From: JARKQH01 sp964631605
Lineage (GTDB): Bacteria > Verrucomicrobiota > Verrucomicrobiia > Limisphaerales > UBA8199
DNA length: 35,357 nt
Direction: 5' to 3'
Assembly (NCBI GenBank): GCA_964631605.1
Contig: CAZVYG010000055.1
Coordinates: 1 to 35,357, forward strand
In this document: positions 1-9,301 of the stretch, piece after piece
Layout: each line of letters starts with the position of its first letter
How positions within the stretch are numbered: position 1 is the first letter of the stretch
Program-made: the position numbers and the translations under genes
Notes under the pieces: generated by a model
What the model was told of the DNA's origin: nothing
What the model saw: only the letters and a program-made list of their open reading frames with translations
Databases searched by the model: none

Positions 1-32
1 CTACAAACATTTCGCCCCGCTGGGGCTTCCCA
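1..32. repeat. short palindromic dispersed-type element
   Basis: The first bases contain a GCCCC-gct-GGGGC hairpin followed on the minus strand by GGGGCGAAATGTTTGTAG. This looks like a short interspersed element that I associate with Verrucomicrobia and Planctomycetes intergenic DNA. It sits exactly where the YD-repeat reading loses its family pattern. Membership of a dispersed family is inference from memory; only the hairpin and position are seen. Confidence 0.35.
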
Positions 33-167
33 AAGCACAAACCTGACCCGGAGGGCAGCGACGAAATCTCCGTCAGCCGGTTGAGGGAATCGTAGGCCTT
101 GGTCGTCGTCATGCGCCACGCACCGTTGTTGGTGAACCCAATCTGGCCCACCAACGGGCTGTTGGCA

Positions 168-201
168 AGGTAGGAATAAGCTGCAGGTAGGAATAAGCTG
201 C
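168..201. repeat. 17-bp perfect tandem duplication
   Basis: AGGTAGGAATAAGCTGC occurs at 168-184 and again directly at 185-201. Seventeen is not a multiple of three, so the duplication shifts the YD-repeat reading frame on the minus strand. It looks like a replication-slippage or repair scar. Confidence 0.9.
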
Positions 202-237
202 CGTGGCCTCCCCCGTTCCCCTTTCACCAGCCCGATA

Positions 238-293
238 GTCCCGTCGTCCCGTCGTCCCGTCGTCCCGTCGTCCCGTCGTCCCGTCGTCCCGTT
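238..293. repeat. 8-bp tandem array, seven copies
   Basis: The unit GTCCCGTC is repeated six times without change (238-285), followed by a seventh copy with one substitution (GTCCCGTT, 286-293). A decayed eighth unit (GTCCTGGA) follows. The array is in non-coding debris. With an 8-bp unit it would shift frame in any ORF. It is a likely length-variable locus. Confidence 0.95.
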
Positions 294-313
294 GTCCTGG
301 ACGTCCCGACCGC

Positions 314-442
314 TCAACACCTTCTCGACCCGGCGATGAAGTGCTTGATCAGCTTCCACAATTTAATAAGCACCACGACTTTAAATTTGTCGCGGACCTC
401 CATCGCCTTAATGGTTACGGCCTCACGCGGACCGCTCACCAT
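314..442 (-). CDS. possible 42-aa ORF in intergenic debris
   Basis: An ATG at 442 opens a 42-codon frame ending with TGA at 314-316. The product is basic and hydrophobic in its middle (KVVVLIKLWKLIKHF). I do not recognise it and there is no convincing ribosome binding site. Its neighbours are a broken YD-repeat fragment and the end of the CotH gene, so it may be a fragment of a mobile or repeated gene rather than a working gene. Confidence 0.2.
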   Translation of the reverse strand: MVSGPREAVTIKAMEVRDKFKVVVLIKLWKLIKHFIAGSRRC

Positions 443-500
443 GGATTACGCGTAGTCTTGGGGCGGGCCGGCGGGAGGGCGGGCAGTGGCGGCTCGGGCC

Positions 501-3500
501 TCAGGGTGCTGGGGGTGTGACGACGCGGAAGAATCGCGGGAGGGAGAGGGGGGTGTTGGTGAGGTTGACCAGGCGGTTGGTGGGGGCGGCTGGGACTTGC
601 TGCAAGGGTTGCCAAGTGGGGGAGGTCAGGGTCGGGGTGTATTGCAGGGTGTAGGCCAGATCGGCCTGGGCCTCAAAACTCAGCCAAAGACCATTTGCCA
701 CCAGCGCCGCCGTCAGGCGCAACGCGCTGGCGCCATCCGAGGGATTTGTGCGGGCCAGGTATTCCTGGCCGTTGGTCATGCCGTCGCCATCCGGGTCCAG
801 CGCGGCGTCGTTGACGCCCACGACCAGGCCGTTGAGGATTTCCCACCAATCGGCCATGCCATCGGCGTCGGTGTCGGGCGCGGTGGTGCCCGGCGGGGGG
901 GCCGCCTGCCAATTGACGGGGTCGTTGGCGAAAGCGGCCAGGTTCCGGCGTTGGAGCGACAGGCCCAGGCCGTCGGCGGCGACCGGCCACGGCAGGGTGT
1001 CGTGATAGGTGACCTTGTCCACGAGCACGTAAGGGATAAAGACGTTGGTGGGGGTCACGTCCGGCACGTCGGGGTACTTCAATTCGAGGGTGTCTTCTGA
1101 ATTGTCGAGCTTGCCCGACCAGGGCCCATGGATTGGGACCTCGGAAGGGATGGCATAGGCCAGGCGGAAGGCGGCGAGTTGGGCGGCGTTGGTGGCGGGG
1201 TCGAAGCCGACGACCAGGAGCTGGCCGCCCGCGGGCAGGGAGTGGTTGGTGGGAAAATCAAAATCCACGGCGTTGCGCAGGCGCCAGGTGTTGGTCCGGG
1301 CGGCCTGGCCGTAGCCGGGCTGGCTGGTGAAAACGCACCACAAGGGAACGTTGGTGGCCGAAATGTTGGTGAGTCGAATGAACTCGTTCAGGTCGTCATC
1401 CACACCCCCCGGCAGGTCGGGCGGACGGTACATAATCTCGGTGATGACCAGCGGCCCGACGCGCGGGAGGCCGTTGTTGGCGCCGAGCGTGTTGGCGGCC
1501 TGAAGGACATAGTGGTCGTTACCCTGGCTGTCCACATAGCGGCCGAAGCTGACCCCGTTGGGCGCTTCGCCGAAATCGAATCCGTGGTAATAGCCGGTGA
1601 GGTTGGTCTGGGCGTCGGCGCTGAAGAGGTACACGCTCTCGCCGTATTCGCTGAGCGCGAAGCCGGTGTCGCCGACACTGAACTGGTCGGAGTTGATGAC
1701 CACGAAGCCGCCGGGCGGGATGATGGTCGGGCTCGGCAGGCGGTATTTTTTGGGCGCGAAGAAATCATCGGTAAGGAACCAGCCGCCAATGTTCACGTTG
1801 GTCGGGGTCGGGTTGTGCAGTTCGATGGCGTCGAGTTGCGGCAGGTCGGTGTGGGTGAGCACTTCGGTCACAAGGATGGGTGGCTGCGCGATGGGAGCGG
1901 CGTCCCCGGCGCCGGGGGAGCCATTGACGCTGCTGCCGGCGCGCCAACTGGCCTTGTCGCCCCAGGTGCGCCAATCCGCCAGGTCATTGATGATCTCGAG
2001 CGAGAACCCCAGGCCATCGGTGGTGGGATACCATTTATTATCGTATGCGAACTCGAGCACCTTTTCCCCCACGGCATCCTCGAGCCGCAGGGTCTCGCCC
2101 GCGTTGTCGAGCGCGCCGAAAAACTCGCCGGCAATCAGCGGCCCGGCGCCGTATCGGGCCGTGAAGGCAGCCTGGTTGCGCACCAGCAGGACGCGCTGGC
2201 CTGGAGCGAGGGAGGCGACAGCGCTGCCGGTGAAGTTGAACTGGATGCCGTTGGTAAAGCGGACGCCCGTGAGGTTCAGAGTCACGGTGGTCGAAATATT
2301 CCGCAGTTCGAGGTATTCGAATTGCTGGGCGTCGTTGGTGATGGCCGGCGCGGGCGACGGGTTATACATGATTTCGGTAACGCGGAGGTAGCGCTGGACG
2401 TCCGACGGGTTGCCGGGATAGGTCAGGGCGGACCGTTCCCAGGCGGCGCTGTCCAGCAGCCGGACCGTCTCGCCGTGGGCCGATAATTGGCCGGAATAGG
2501 GACCGGTGACAAAGAGGTTCATGCCGCCGCGGGGCGGGGTGGCGCGGTTGCGGAAGGCTTTCTGGTTCGGCGAGACGTAGAGCTGCCCATAGGGAGGAAC
2601 AACCGTGCCGCCCTTGAAGGTGAATCGCACGGCGCCCTCGAGTTTCCAGCCGGAGACATCGAGCCACAAGGCGGTGGGATTGGTCAGGCAGACATACTCC
2701 TCCGCCTGGTTTCCCGACACGGGGTTGGCGTCCACGGAAACAATCTGGAGAGTGGCGTTGGTGGGCTGGGTTGGGGGGATGGGGGTCCCGTTCAACAAGG
2801 CGTTGCCGCTGTTAAGCCACTGTCTGCGGCCGGGCAGGTGGGTGGTGATAATGCGTTGGGCTTCCGGGCGCATCTGGTAGCCGTTGCCCCAGCTTCCCCA
2901 CTTCGAGTAATCCAGGTCGGCATCCGAAGTGCCGACGGTCGGCGGGTCCATCAAGTCCATCATTTGATTAATCCGGGCCTCAATGATCAGGTTGGTGGCG
3001 GGCGTGCCGTGCGGCTGCAGGAGGGTGTCCATCACGGTGCGCAAGCGGCGCAGGTACATGCCGCGGAACTCGGGCGCCGCGAACATCAGATTGTAAAGGC
3101 GATTGGCGGTTTTGCTCTGCTGGGCCGGGTTGTAGAAATTGAGAACGTTGTCCACGTAAAGCGTGTCGGTAAAGTAGCCGGCGCTATCCAGCCAGTTCCG
3201 GCCCCAGGTGAGGTCGGTGTCCCAGGGGAAAATGGCCCATTCGCCGGTGAGGTTGGAATCGCGATAGACATAATAATTTTTGTGGCCGTGGTCCTGGCTG
3301 CTGGCCAGGGCCATGCCGACGAAGTAGCTGGTGACCTGGGGCAGATCGAGGTTGTCGTAGGCGTAGGTGGTGCGGGTGGCGAGGGGGAGTGACTCGTTCA
3401 GGTTGTTGATGAGCGCGTTCAGGTCGCTCTTGTCCTCGTAGAGCCGCGTCTTCTTCTCCGCGCTGCCCGTGCTGGTCAGAGCGTCGTAAATTTTATACAG

Positions 3501-6500
3501 GGCGCCGTCGGGGTCGCGGCCGACGCGCTCCATCCAGAGGTCATCGGCGTCCTCCATGAGATCGGCAATGCTCCAGAAGGCGCCGTTGCGCTGGACGCGG
3601 ACCTGGAAGCACCAATGGCTGACGCCGCCGGCGCGGGCGACAAACTCGTGGGTCAGGGCGTTGTGCACGCGCGATTTGTCGCCCCAGTTCGACAGCAACT
3701 TGGCGTCCTTTTGCCGTGCCATGCCGGGCTGGTACTTGAACCGGTGCTCCTGGGTAAAATCCAGGTTGTAGGATTTCTTGGCCCAGCCGGCCGAGCTCTG
3801 GCCGTGCAAACTCAGCAAAACGTTATCGTAGAACTCGCCGTTATAGAAGATTGAGCCGCGCGTGCCGGTTCGGGTATCGGCGGCGGACTGGTTTTGAATG
3901 AAGGTGTGCAGCACCGGCAGCGCGGTTTGCATGGATGGATCGGCGACGACGGTTCCCAGGTATTCCTCGGAATCGGTGGCCGAGTTGAACACGGGCCAAC
4001 GCGAGGTGTGATCGCTGGCATCCGAGGCCGTGATATACCAGCGGATCATCTGGTTGGCCGCGGCCACGCCCGCGGGAATGACGGCGCCATAGGTCCCGTC
4101 TGCGGCCGCGCCGTCGCCATGCAGGCCGTCATCGAGCATGGGGGTTTGGGTGATGGCGTTGAACATCACCCGCCAGTTCAGAGTGACGGAAGCGACGGCG
4201 GCGAAGGCCGGCTGCACGCGGGCGGTGACAGTGATGGAATTGGTCGAGTAAGGCTGGGCTGGCAGGGCGGGAACGCTGGCGACGTAACTGAGGATGGGGC
4301 CGAGGTCCGCCGCGCCCGAGCCGTTGGCGCTGCCGGGAGTTGGCGTCGAGAAGTAGCGTGGCGCCGAAAAGGCGGTTCCGGCCGTGCCCGTCTCCAGCTC
4401 GCATTGGAAGAGGAAGTCGGAGTTGGTGGGCGAGAGATTCAAGGCGTGGATGGCGAGCCAGTTGGTTCCGGGAACCAGCCAGCCGCGCTGGGCGGTGAGA
4501 TCCAACTCGTGCCATTGCACCGCCTGAAAGCTGGTCCGCTCGGACAAGGCGGAAGAATTCCAGCTCGGGGTGGGGGGCGAATTAGCCGCCGCCACCTCGG
4601 CGCCGTTCAGATAGGCGATGAAGCCGTCGTCGTAGCGCGCGCGCAGACGCAGCGAGGCGATATCCGCCGGATTCAGGATGCCAAAAGGCACCCGCCAGTA
4701 GAGGGTGCTGTTAATGCCAAACAGGGCGGATTGAACGTTGGTGCGGATGAAGGCGGTATAATAGAAATTGGTTGCGGCAGCGGAGGCGGTGCCTGTGACG
4801 GAGCAGGTGTAAAGGTTGGTGACTTCGGCCCCCGTCAGCGCGCGCTTGAAATAAGCCACTTCATCCACTTCGCCCGGGAAGAAGCCGGCGGAGCTGGTGT
4901 AGCTTCCGTAACCGATGCGGAACTTGTTGGCGACGTTGGGCTGGAATTGGCCGAGGTTGGTGGAGGCGGAGAGGGCGCCGTTGACATAGAAACGCGCGGT
5001 GGCGCCATCGAAAGTCCCGAGCAGATGCACCCAGGTGTTGGAAGTCAGCAGCGGGCCTTCCAGGGCGCGGAAACCGTTGGTGTCCGCGATATAATAGCGC
5101 CAGCGCGAGGTGGAGGCGGCGAGGATGTAGCCGCGCGGCGTTCCGTAGTCGCGGGAACTGACCACGACGCGCTCGCCGCTGCCGCCGGTGAGCCTGGCCC
5201 AGGCGCTGATCGAAAAAACGGGCGTGCTGAGGTCGGGCTGGAAGGTGCTGGACTCGACCCGTTGGTTGGAGCCGTTGAGGCGGACAGCGTAGTTGTTGGT
5301 TTCGAAACCGCCCTGCTGGGGCGGGCGAATCCCGGCGACCCCCAGCACGGGGCTGTTCACATAGGGAAAATCCAGCGCCGAGCCCAGGTTTCCGGAGTTG
5401 TAGGCGATGGTTCCCGTGGTTTCGTTGAGCCGCCACCAGCCCTCGGGGTTCAGGTAGGTGAGGTAATCGAGCCCCGCCAGACCGCCCGCCGCGGACCGGA
5501 ACTCGAGCAGCACTTCATCGGCGCTGAGCGCCCGGTCATACACCGCCACCTCATCAATCAAGCCGTTGAACTGGTTGCCGCTGGCATCCCAGATGCCCCC
5601 GCCGCCAATATTGAAGGGGTAGTCCGAGCTGCCGTAGTCGAGCGTGTTGGCGCTGCTGGTCCCGAGCAATTGGCCATCGAGATAGATTTTCAACGTGCTC
5701 CCATCGCCGACGGCAGCCACGTGGTGCCAGGTGTTGAGAGTGACGTTCACCGGGACGTCGAGGCTGCCGCCCGCCGCCGTCCAGAGCGACAAGGTGGTCG
5801 GGTTAATGAACCCGAACTCGATGGCGTCGTTTTGTCCCCATAGTCCGATGCGGGAGTCGGCGAGGGACTGGGCGTTGAACCAGCCCGAAAGGGTGAAGGC
5901 GAACCGGCCGCTGAGCAGCGGTTGTGCGGTGGTCACATAACCCGTGGCGGGTCCGAACCGGGCTGCGAGATTGTTGGACTCATAGCCGCCGTAGGTGGGC
6001 GGGCGCAGACCGGGCTGGCCCAACAGCGGCGAGCCCGCGTAGGCGCCATTGGCCTGGTAGCCCAGCGTTCCCTGGTTCGCGGCCGCGCCGGCGGTTTCGT
6101 TCAGACGCCAGTATCCAATCGCTCCGGCGTTAAGCACGCGAATGGCCGCGGGCGGCAACTCGCTGGTGCCCAGTTCGTACCCCAGGCCGTTGGTGGCGCG
6201 GGCCCAGGCCGAGTCATCGAAGCCGGGCTGCGTCCAAGTTAACCCGAGCGAAGCGTCATTGGGAACCCGCATCCGGCCGACCGCATTGGTGGTAATGGCG
6301 AGACTTTGGGACTGCTGCATCCCCAGCCCGTAGGAAACGTTAACCATTTGGACGGGGAATTGCGGGGAATACTCGGAAACCAGGGTCTGACCGTCAGGCT
6401 GGACCAACGCCAGGTATTCGCCGTCTTTATCCAGCTTGAAATTCGTGTGGAGGGGACGACCCGGCACGCGGCGGTTCTTCTCCGAGGCGAAGACCACCAG

Positions 6501-6779
6501 GAACTGCCCTGGGGGAAGGTTTGTCGCGGGGAACCGCCATTTGTTGAGGTCGGTTGCCGAGTCGGTGAGGGACCAGTTCAACAGGTTGACGGTGTTGCTG
6601 CCGGAGTTGTGGAGCTCGATCCAGTCGGAGGAATCCCCGTCTTCATCCAGGAGGAAGCCGGAGTTTGCGGCCATGAACTCGGTGATCCGGACCTGGGCCG
6701 GAGAGGAGAATGTTGTAAAGAAGATTATCAACAGCCCGGCGAGGAGAGCGGGAGCCGTTCTGCAATTCAAGCACGTCAT
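501..6779 (-). CDS. giant secreted lamin-tail/LamG/CotH-kinase protein
   Basis: This 2092-residue exported protein begins with a signal peptide (hydrophobic ALLAGLLIIFFTTF, then SSPAQ). A lamin-tail domain follows (about 30-150), then two LamG-like concanavalin folds, each opening with a WRLNET motif (about 219-425 and 445-655). A CotH-type kinase domain lies at about 945-1290, with the conserved WAKKSYNLDF near 995 and FPWDTDLTWG near 1180. Lamin-tail domains recur near 1340, 1463, 1633 and 1775. A calcium-binding, thrombospondin-3-like stretch (DTDADGMADWWE, DPDGDGMTNGQEY) sits near 1970, and a beta-rich C-terminal tail ends in RFFRV. CotH proteins are secreted or spore-coat protein kinases; lamin-tail and LamG domains suggest cell-surface or glycan binding. 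The target is unknown. The start at 6779 is chosen because it gives the signal peptide; the ribosome binding site is weak. Confidence 0.92.
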   Translation of the reverse strand: MTCLNCRTAPALLAGLLIIFFTTFSSPAQVRITEFMAANSGFLLDEDGDSSDWIELHNSGSNTVNLLNWSLTDSATDLNKWRFPATNLPPGQFLVVFASEKNRRVPGRPLHTNFKLDKDGEYLALVQPDGQTLVSEYSPQFPVQMVNVSYGLGMQQSQSLAITTNAVGRMRVPNDASLGLTWTQPGFDDSAWARATNGLGYELGTSELPPAAIRVLNAGAIGYWRLNETAGAAANQGTLGYQANGAYAGSPLLGQPGLRPPTYGGYESNNLAARFGPATGYVTTAQPLLSGRFAFTLSGWFNAQSLADSRIGLWGQNDAIEFGFINPTTLSLWTAAGGSLDVPVNVTLNTWHHVAAVGDGSTLKIYLDGQLLGTSSANTLDYGSSDYPFNIGGGGIWDASGNQFNGLIDEVAVYDRALSADEVLLEFRSAAGGLAGLDYLTYLNPEGWWRLNETTGTIAYNSGNLGSALDFPYVNSPVLGVAGIRPPQQGGFETNNYAVRLNGSNQRVESSTFQPDLSTPVFSISAWARLTGGSGERVVVSSRDYGTPRGYILAASTSRWRYYIADTNGFRALEGPLLTSNTWVHLLGTFDGATARFYVNGALSASTNLGQFQPNVANKFRIGYGSYTSSAGFFPGEVDEVAYFKRALTGAEVTNLYTCSVTGTASAAATNFYYTAFIRTNVQSALFGINSTLYWRVPFGILNPADIASLRLRARYDDGFIAYLNGAEVAAANSPPTPSWNSSALSERTSFQAVQWHELDLTAQRGWLVPGTNWLAIHALNLSPTNSDFLFQCELETGTAGTAFSAPRYFSTPTPGSANGSGAADLGPILSYVASVPALPAQPYSTNSITVTARVQPAFAAVASVTLNWRVMFNAITQTPMLDDGLHGDGAAADGTYGAVIPAGVAAANQMIRWYITASDASDHTSRWPVFNSATDSEEYLGTVVADPSMQTALPVLHTFIQNQSAADTRTGTRGSIFYNGEFYDNVLLSLHGQSSAGWAKKSYNLDFTQEHRFKYQPGMARQKDAKLLSNWGDKSRVHNALTHEFVARAGGVSHWCFQVRVQRNGAFWSIADLMEDADDLWMERVGRDPDGALYKIYDALTSTGSAEKKTRLYEDKSDLNALINNLNESLPLATRTTYAYDNLDLPQVTSYFVGMALASSQDHGHKNYYVYRDSNLTGEWAIFPWDTDLTWGRNWLDSAGYFTDTLYVDNVLNFYNPAQQSKTANRLYNLMFAAPEFRGMYLRRLRTVMDTLLQPHGTPATNLIIEARINQMMDLMDPPTVGTSDADLDYSKWGSWGNGYQMRPEAQRIITTHLPGRRQWLNSGNALLNGTPIPPTQPTNATLQIVSVDANPVSGNQAEEYVCLTNPTALWLDVSGWKLEGAVRFTFKGGTVVPPYGQLYVSPNQKAFRNRATPPRGGMNLFVTGPYSGQLSAHGETVRLLDSAAWERSALTYPGNPSDVQRYLRVTEIMYNPSPAPAITNDAQQFEYLELRNISTTVTLNLTGVRFTNGIQFNFTGSAVASLAPGQRVLLVRNQAAFTARYGAGPLIAGEFFGALDNAGETLRLEDAVGEKVLEFAYDNKWYPTTDGLGFSLEIINDLADWRTWGDKASWRAGSSVNGSPGAGDAAPIAQPPILVTEVLTHTDLPQLDAIELHNPTPTNVNIGGWFLTDDFFAPKKYRLPSPTIIPPGGFVVINSDQFSVGDTGFALSEYGESVYLFSADAQTNLTGYYHGFDFGEAPNGVSFGRYVDSQGNDHYVLQAANTLGANNGLPRVGPLVITEIMYRPPDLPGGVDDDLNEFIRLTNISATNVPLWCVFTSQPGYGQAARTNTWRLRNAVDFDFPTNHSLPAGGQLLVVGFDPATNAAQLAAFRLAYAIPSEVPIHGPWSGKLDNSEDTLELKYPDVPDVTPTNVFIPYVLVDKVTYHDTLPWPVAADGLGLSLQRRNLAAFANDPVNWQAAPPPGTTAPDTDADGMADWWEILNGLVVGVNDAALDPDGDGMTNGQEYLARTNPSDGASALRLTAALVANGLWLSFEAQADLAYTLQYTPTLTSPTWQPLQQVPAAPTNRLVNLTNTPLSLPRFFRVVTPPAP

Positions 6780-6922
6780 GTCTTCGAGTTTAAAGTAACA
6801 AAATGGCAGTAAGGAGTCACGCTCAAACTAAGAACTGGCGGACGGATGCGAGGGGGGACAGGGTGCGAAATTCTGTTTACCGGCAGGGGGTTGCGCCGAT
6901 ACGCTGAGGGTATTAACAAGCA

Positions 6923-9301
6923 ATGCCCATGACGAGTTTCTCCAGCTTAAGGGCCCGACTGGTGGGAACCGTGTTTCTGGCGATTCTGCCGGCGTGGGTG
7001 CTCATGTACTATACGGAGCTGCCGTGGACGGGCTTCGTGGTGGGACTGTTGGCCCTGGCCGCGGCCTGGTTTGGCGGCGAAAGGTTCATTTTGCGCCAAG
7101 TGCGCGTCCTGTGCCATGCGGCGGGGCAACTGGCGGCGGGGAACCTGAGTGTGCGGACGGGGCTGTCGCGCGAGAAGGGCGAGCTGGGCGAGCTGGCGCG
7201 AACCCTGGACTCGATGGCCGAAGCGCTCGAGCAAAGGGTCAAGGAACGGGAGCAGACGGCGCGGATTCTGCTGGCCCGGTCCTTCCAGCAGACGGTCGTG
7301 GGCGCGCTGGGCCAGTTTGCGCTGGTGAGCAAGGATCTGCAGGCGCTGCTGAATCAGGCGACGATGCTGGTGGCGCAAACGCTCGAGGTGGAATACTGCC
7401 ACGTGCTGGAGCTGCAGCCGGATGGGGAGGGCCTTTTGCTGCGTTCGGGCGTGGGGTGGAAATCGGGCGTTGCGGGCACGGTGTGCGCCCACGCGAGCCA
7501 GGAGGGCGAATTTGGGTTCAGCCTGCTGGCGGGTGAACCGGTGGTCGTGGAGGACCTCAAGGCGGACACGCGGTTCGATCACTCGGAACTGTTGTCGGAA
7601 CACGGGGTGGTCAGTGGCATCATGGTGGCGATTTCCGGGCACGGGAAAGCATTTGGGGTGCTGGGGGCGCACACGACCCGCCGCCGCCAGTTCGACGAGG
7701 ACGAGGTGCATTTCATGCTGGCGGTGGCGACGGTGCTGGCGATGGGGGTGGCCCGGTCCCGAGCCGAGGCGGAGATGGAGAAGCTGGCGGCGTTTGCGCA
7801 GTTGAATCCGAACCCGGCGATGGAGATCGGGCGGGATGGCACGATCACGTATTTTAACGATGCGGCGCTGCGGCTGGCGCGGTCGGTGGGGCACGAGGCG
7901 GTGCGGGGCCTGCTGCCGCCGCAGGTTCTGGAGATTGTGCGGGAGTGTTTGGAAACCGGGAAGCCGGTGATGCCCATGGAAACCCAGTTTGCGGGGCGCA
8001 CCCTGTCGTGGTCGTTCCACCCGGTGCGAACGAGCCAGGTGGTGCATGCGTATGTGGAGGACATCACGGAGCGTTTGAACCTGGCGGCACAATTGCGCCA
8101 ATCACAAAAGATGGAATCCGTCGGGCAACTGGCGGCGGGGGTGGCTCACGATTTCAACAACATGCTGACGATCATCCAGGGCCATGCGGGCATGTTGCTG
8201 GCCAAGGCCGCCCTGCCCGCAGAACTGGCTGACTCGACCCAGGCGATCTATTTCGCGGCCGAGCGGGCGGCGGGCCTGACGCGGCAGCTATTGATGTTCA
8301 GCCGCAAGAACGTGATGCAGCCGAAGCTGCTGGATTTGCGGGAGGTGGTCGCCAACATGAACAAGATGCTCGACCGGTTGCTGGGCGAGACCATCGCGCT
8401 TCGGTTTTCGCCTCCGGCCACGCTGCCGCTGGTTTACGCGGATGCCGGCATGATCGAGCAGGTGATCATGAATCTTTCGGTCAACGCCCGCGACGCCATG
8501 CCGCGGGGCGGGCGGCTGACGATCACGACCGAGGCGGTCAAAATCACCGACGCCCGCGCGGCGGTCCATCCGGAATCGCGGCCGGGGGATTTCGTGTGTC
8601 TGAGCGTGGCGGATGACGGCTGCGGAATGGACCAGGCGACCATGGACCGGATTTTCGAGCCGTTCTTTACCACCAAGGAGGTGGGCAAGGGCACGGGCCT
8701 GGGCCTGGCGACGGTGTATGGCATCGTCAAGCAGCACGAGGGGTGGATCGAAGTGGCCAGCGAGGTGGGGCGCGGCACGACTTTCAGTCTTTATTTCCCC
8801 GCCAGCGAGGCTGTGGCGACCGCCGAGGTCCAGCAGCCCGCGCCGACCGCCGAGGTGCGCGGCGGCAAGGAAACCATCCTCGTGGTCGAAGACGAAGCGG
8901 TTTTGCGGGAGATGGCCAAGACGATTCTCGAGGACTGCGGCTACCGGGTTGTGGAGGCGGCCTCGGGGATCGAAGCGTTGAAAGTGTGGGAGCGGCACCG
9001 GGAGGCCATTGACCTGGTATTGACCGACATGGTGATGCCGGAGGGGATGTCGGGGATGGACCTGGCGCACCGGCTGCACGCCAGCAAGCCGCAGGTGCGG
9101 ATCGTCTTTGCCAGCGGCTACAGCATGGATGAGATTGATTCCTCGGCCCTGCGCAAGGCGCACGCGGTGTTTCTTCAAAAACCCTACACCCACGTTACCC
9201 TGGCCCGGGCGGTGCGGGAATGCCTCGACCGGCAGTCTTTGCCTGAGGGCCGAGGGGAGGGGGATGGCCCGAATGGCTCCAGTGGGCAAGGGCGGGGTTA
9301 G
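6923..9301 (+). CDS. membrane hybrid histidine kinase (HAMP-GAF-PAS-HisKA-HATPase-REC)
   Basis: A 792-residue sensor. Two close membrane helices (about 12-30 and 33-52) with almost no outside loop are followed by a HAMP linker (about 53-107), a GAF domain (about 120-282), a PAS domain (about 287-390) and a HisKA domain whose phosphorylated residue is H409 in AHDFNNML. The HATPase domain has an N box (NLSVNARDAM), DDGCGM and GTGLGL. A C-terminal receiver (about 652-770) has acceptor D702 in LTDMVMP and a late K in FLQKPY. With so little periplasmic sequence, sensing is probably cytoplasmic through GAF and PAS. No separate response regulator is adjacent, so the output partner is unknown. A second ATG at 6929 is an alternative start. 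Its stop codon overlaps the convergent mqnC stop. Confidence 0.93.
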   Translation: MPMTSFSSLRARLVGTVFLAILPAWVLMYYTELPWTGFVVGLLALAAAWFGGERFILRQVRVLCHAAGQLAAGNLSVRTGLSREKGELGELARTLDSMAEALEQRVKEREQTARILLARSFQQTVVGALGQFALVSKDLQALLNQATMLVAQTLEVEYCHVLELQPDGEGLLLRSGVGWKSGVAGTVCAHASQEGEFGFSLLAGEPVVVEDLKADTRFDHSELLSEHGVVSGIMVAISGHGKAFGVLGAHTTRRRQFDEDEVHFMLAVATVLAMGVARSRAEAEMEKLAAFAQLNPNPAMEIGRDGTITYFNDAALRLARSVGHEAVRGLLPPQVLEIVRECLETGKPVMPMETQFAGRTLSWSFHPVRTSQVVHAYVEDITERLNLAAQLRQSQKMESVGQLAAGVAHDFNNMLTIIQGHAGMLLAKAALPAELADSTQAIYFAAERAAGLTRQLLMFSRKNVMQPKLLDLREVVANMNKMLDRLLGETIALRFSPPATLPLVYADAGMIEQVIMNLSVNARDAMPRGGRLTITTEAVKITDARAAVHPESRPGDFVCLSVADDGCGMDQATMDRIFEPFFTTKEVGKGTGLGLATVYGIVKQHEGWIEVASEVGRGTTFSLYFPASEAVATAEVQQPAPTAEVRGGKETILVVEDEAVLREMAKTILEDCGYRVVEAASGIEALKVWERHREAIDLVLTDMVMPEGMSGMDLAHRLHASKPQVRIVFASGYSMDEIDSSALRKAHAVFLQKPYTHVTLARAVRECLDRQSLPEGRGEGDGPNGSSGQGRG

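Larger units (their letters stand above)
1..201 (-). pseudogene. YD/RHS-repeat protein fragment, broken
   Basis: Read on the minus strand, the stretch from about 180 down to 1 is open and encodes YSYLANSPLVGQIGF, then WRMTTTKAYDSLNRLTEISS. These are typical of the YD-repeat (RHS-like) secreted proteins common in Verrucomicrobia. There is no start codon or signal peptide. Just upstream a perfect 17-bp tandem duplication (168-184 and 185-201) shifts the frame, and beyond it the reading is lost. At the other end the YD pattern stops after PSGSG and runs into a short palindromic element (1-32). I read this as a decayed internal piece of a larger gene. The part left of the window is unseen, so reading could continue there. 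Confidence 0.6.

Noticed and set aside
238..293. Regular repeats considered as a CRISPR array
   Set aside because: The units are 8 bp and directly abut with no spacers.
3894..5843. Long plus-strand open frame of 649 codons opposite the CotH gene, and another at 1128-2486
   Set aside because: Both are antisense shadows of a high-GC gene. The translations are Gly/Val/Arg-rich without domain pattern, while the minus frame has signal peptide and clear domains.
9298..9301. Kinase and mqnC stop codons overlapping tail to tail as a special feature
   Set aside because: Convergent stops sharing TTAG are common in compact genomes and need no special explanation.
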